Source: Ornithinimicrobium pratense
GTDB lineage: Bacteria > Actinomycetota > Actinomycetes > Actinomycetales > Dermatophilaceae
Direction of reading: 5' to 3'
Assembly (NCBI RefSeq): GCF_008843165.1
Contig: NZ_CP044427.1
Location: forward strand, 1,674,001-1,738,000
DNA length: 64,000 nucleotides
Under the pieces are notes generated by a model, which saw only the letters and a list, made by a program, of their open reading frames with translations, was not told the origin of the DNA and ran no database searches. The position numbers and the translations under genes are program-made. Shown one piece after another: positions 61,721-64,000 of the stretch; the stretch's first letter is position 1, and every line of letters begins with the position of its first letter.

Positions 61721-62269
61721 ATGGGACTGAAAGACCGCAACCTCGCCGACGGCGAACAGGTCATCCTCAATCTGCGCACCCACGTCAAGGCCATCCTGCG
61801 CCCGGTGCTGCTCGCTCTCATGCTGGTCGTGGCCCTGGTCGCCCTGTGGTGGTTCCTGCGCGGGGAGGACTACTACGCGGTGGTCATGTGGATCGCCGGA
61901 GCCATCGCCTTGGCGCTGGCTGCCTGGCTTGTCGTGCTGCCCATCCTGGTGTGGAACGCCGAGCGCTACGTCATCACCAACAGGCGGGTCGCCCACCGCA
62001 CCGGCATCCTCAACCGCAAGGGTCGTGACATCCCCCTGCACCGCGTCAACGACATCTCCCTGGACAAGAGCCTCCTGGACCGGATGTTCGGGTGCGGGAC
62101 GCTGGTCATCTCCGACGCCACCCAGCAACAAGGGATGGTGCTGCACGACATCCCACAGGTGGAGAGCGTCCAGGTGCGGCTGCACAACCTGCTCTACGAC
62201 GCCGACGACGGTTCCGACGACGGGGAGTACCCGCCCACCGAACCGCCCCGCGCACGGGGGCGCCGCTGA
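61721..62269 (+). CDS. PH-domain membrane protein (bPH2/DUF304)
   Basis: 182 aa. Two helices (ILRPVLLALMLVVALVALWWFL and VVMWIAGAIALALAAWLVVLPILVW) then a bacterial PH domain: AERYVITNRRVAHRTGILNRKGRDIPLHRVNDISLDKSLLDRMFGCGTLVISDA (in pieces). Function unknown. Its 3' end overlaps the PAP2 gene by 76 bp. Confidence 0.9.
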   Translation: MGLKDRNLADGEQVILNLRTHVKAILRPVLLALMLVVALVALWWFLRGEDYYAVVMWIAGAIALALAAWLVVLPILVWNAERYVITNRRVAHRTGILNRKGRDIPLHRVNDISLDKSLLDRMFGCGTLVISDATQQQGMVLHDIPQVESVQVRLHNLLYDADDGSDDGEYPPTEPPRARGRR

Positions 62270-62895
62270 GCGGGCCCGCTCCCGGCCCGGGTGGACGCAG
62301 CCCAGCGGCCCTGCACGAGCAACCCGGCACCCCACGCGGCCAAGGCCAGGGACGCCGAGGCCAGCACGTCGCTGGGCCGGTGATAGCTGAGCACGACGAC
62401 CATCGCCCCCATGAGCGCCGTGGCCCCGGTGCCCACCAGCAGCACCAGTCCCCGCCAGGCCAGGGGCAGCACCAGCACCAGCGCCACGGCGAGCGCCGCG
62501 ACGGCAGCGGTGTGTCCGCTGGGCAGAGAGTTGGGCATCGGCCAGGGGTCCGCCAGCTGCGGGCGTGGCAGGGTCGCCTTGAGGATCTGCGGCCCGGCCA
62601 GGCACACCATGACGGCGACGCCCGCGCCCAGCGCCACGCGCCAGTGCCGCAGCAGGCCGGTGAGGCACGCCATGCCGCACAGCAGCACCATCCGCATCGG
62701 ACCCAGCTCCTCGACGATCGCCTCCGCGAGGCGTCGGGAACCGGGCCGGGCGGAGGCCCGGTCCATCACCGCGGTGTCCCAGGCCTGGCCGGTGGTGCTG
62801 AGCACGAACACCGCGTAGAGCCCGAGCACCCCGAGGGTTCCTACGGTGATGAGTCCCCAGGGCAGCGCGGGCGGCGGGTGGTCGCGGTCGGGCAT
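62194..62895 (-). CDS. PAP2-family phosphatase
   Basis: 233 aa from ATG 62895, with a TATCCT -10-like box 9 nt upstream. Six helices; the phosphatase motifs are ILKATLPRP, SLPSGHTAAVAALA and SYHRPSDVLAS. It would dephosphorylate lipid phosphates such as undecaprenyl diphosphate. Overlaps the convergent PH gene at the 3' end. Confidence 0.9.
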   Translation of the reverse strand: MPDRDHPPPALPWGLITVGTLGVLGLYAVFVLSTTGQAWDTAVMDRASARPGSRRLAEAIVEELGPMRMVLLCGMACLTGLLRHWRVALGAGVAVMVCLAGPQILKATLPRPQLADPWPMPNSLPSGHTAAVAALAVALVLVLPLAWRGLVLLVGTGATALMGAMVVVLSYHRPSDVLASASLALAAWGAGLLVQGRWAASTRAGSGPAQRRPRARGGSVGGYSPSSEPSSAS

Positions 62896-63025
62896 AGCTG
62901 GATCAGGATAGACACGCAGGCTGGGTGGACGGCTCAGGGTGACGTGGTGCAGCCCGCCTGCGTGACACAGCAAGCCACGGCGGGGCGCGGCGGGTGACCG
63001 CTCGCCCCACTGGTCGGGTATGCGG

Positions 63026-64000
63026 TCAGTCCAGCCGGTCGGCGGCCACCACGCCGCGCAGGACCGCGTCGGAGGCTTTGCGTGCGGTGCGGGCCAGGTC
63101 GCCGTCCGCCGCCTGGGCGATCTGCCCGAGCAGGTCGATGACCTGCTTGGCGCGTCGCACGAAGTCGCCGGCGGACAGGTCGCCTCCGCGCAGCACCTCA
63201 TCGAGCCCGCGGCCGGAGGCCCAGCGGTGCACCATCCAGGTGATCCCAGTGTCCAGCTCACGGTCGCCAGTGAGGTCGTGCTCCCGCTTGGCGTCCTGCA
63301 CCTCGCGCCAGATCGCGGCCATCTCTCCCAGGGCCTCCGCCACCTCGACGCTGGGGACCGGGGGCTCGGCCGTCTCGTCGCCGCGCGCCTCGTGGATGAT
63401 CGCCGAGACGACCGAGGCCAGGTCGGCCGGGGTGAGTCGGTCCCAGGCCCCCCGCCGGATCGACTCGGCGACGACGAGGTCGAGCTCGGTGTAGATGCGC
63501 CGCAACCGCCCGCCCTGGGGCGTCACCTGCTGGCCGTCCTCGGTCAGGTAACCGAGGCCGGCCAGCAGGTCGCAGATCCGCTCGAAGGTCTTCGCGACGG
63601 CGTTGGTGCGGTGCGCCACCCGCCGCTGCAGGTCGTCGGTCTCCTTGCGCAGCTGCCACCAGCGAGCTGCCCACCGGGCATGGTCCTCGCGGTCGGGACA
63701 GCTGTGGCAGGGGTGTGCCTTCAGCCGCGCCCGCAGCTCCTCCACCTGGGCGGTGGTGTTGCTGCGCCCGTGTCCTGATGAGCCTTCTCGCGTGTCCTGA
63801 GGGGCCGTTGCGCGTGTTCTGTCGGAGGGGCCGGGGAAGGGGTGCTCGTGCACGCTGCTGCGCAGGGCCGAGGCAAGGTCCTTGCGCGCCTTGGGGCTGC
63901 GGGGGTTGAAGTGTCCGGGGATGCGCAGCGTGCCGATCACCTCAGGAACGTCCCGGAAACCCGCGACGCCAAGCCGTTGCAGGCTGCCGTTGGAGGTAAT
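63026..64000 (-). CDS. helY: DEAD/DEAH-box helicase HelY, C-terminal part (5' end outside window)
   Basis: The frame is open to the window edge (about 324 residues visible), starting ITSNGSLQRLGVAGFRDVPEVIG. The readable part is the C-terminal region of an Mtr4-like superfamily 2 helicase: HPCHSCPDREDHARWAARWWQLRKET, RTNAVAKTFERICDLLAGLGYL, then the DSHCT domain with YTELDLVVAESIRRGAWDRLTPADLASVVSAIIHEAR (in pieces). Helicase motifs lie outside the window. Confidence 0.92.
   Translation of the reverse strand: MTSNGSLQRLGVAGFRDVPEVIGTLRIPGHFNPRSPKARKDLASALRSSVHEHPFPGPSDRTRATAPQDTREGSSGHGRSNTTAQVEELRARLKAHPCHSCPDREDHARWAARWWQLRKETDDLQRRVAHRTNAVAKTFERICDLLAGLGYLTEDGQQVTPQGGRLRRIYTELDLVVAESIRRGAWDRLTPADLASVVSAIIHEARGDETAEPPVPSVEVAEALGEMAAIWREVQDAKREHDLTGDRELDTGITWMVHRWASGRGLDEVLRGGDLSAGDFVRRAKQVIDLLGQIAQAADGDLARTARKASDAVLRGVVAADRLD

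Noticed and set aside
1..64000. CRISPR arrays, tRNA and rRNA genes
   Set aside because: I looked for regularly spaced repeats and cloverleaf patterns in the gaps; none was found. The only tandem arrays are the short ones listed.

Overview
The window is about 70% GC, with dense operons, many ATGA/GTGA stop-start overlaps and many genes whose -10-like hexamer lies within about 10 nt of the start codon (leaderless style). This points to a high-GC actinobacterium. The order small-basic-protein / DUF881 / gcvH / FHA protein / MerR (ftsR) / DUF151 nuclease / MerR / gcvP matches Mycobacterium Rv1824-Rv1832. The gene set (mycothiol-synthase-like GNAT, RbpA, actinobacterial Lnt and Ppm, HelY) also fits. 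A Micrococcales member near Intrasporangiaceae/Ornithinimicrobiaceae is my inference, not something the sequence proves.

Regions. 1-9.6 kb: conserved core with the glycine cleavage genes gcvH and gcvP, a glycine riboswitch in front of gcvP, regulators, a GCS2-type glutamate-cysteine ligase and an OsmC protein. 9.6-27.9 kb: housekeeping and transport genes, including an APC permease whose stop codon has been lost by an apparent one-base slip, a GNAT protein, alpha/beta hydrolases, a YciO/Sua5 protein, Tpx, RlmC, HIT, an AspT/YidE-type transporter, a Zn alcohol dehydrogenase cluster, MFS, cupin and flotillin. 27.9-41.5 kb: an accessory, scarred region. It has a deletion scar joining two headless genes (SRPBCC and SpoU methyltransferase), a frameshifted DUF3817 remnant cut off next to a MazF-type toxin-antitoxin operon, an orphan full-length mraY far from any cell-division cluster, several genes of unknown function, two different IS110-family elements, and alanine dehydrogenase behind an aminotransferase remnant. 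41.5-52.1 kb: ordinary chromosome again (HIT, esterase, aldo-keto reductase, SSB paralogue, YihY, mutarotase, AI-2E transporter, CsbD, RbpA, FxsA, Ppm, Lnt). 52.5-58.1 kb: a lysine-degradation (lysine 'fermentation') cluster. 58.1-64 kb: YbaK, an S66 peptidase, Lrp/AsnC, a 5'-3' exonuclease, a PH-domain protein, PAP2 and the 3' end of the helicase gene helY.

How the parts work together. The glycine cleavage genes gcvH and gcvP are separated by a five-gene regulatory stretch, and gcvP alone carries a visible glycine riboswitch. The lysine cluster has kamA divergent from a tightly overlapping kdd-kamD-kamE-kal operon. It would convert lysine via beta-lysine and 3,5-diaminohexanoate towards crotonyl-CoA, but the cleavage enzyme Kce is not in the window. 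A palindromic element lies in the shared kamA/kdd promoter region. Lipoprotein maturation (Lnt) and polyprenol-phosphate-mannose synthesis (Ppm) are adjacent separate genes here, rather than the fused form known from M. tuberculosis.

Functions were assigned by reading motifs only; no database search was run.
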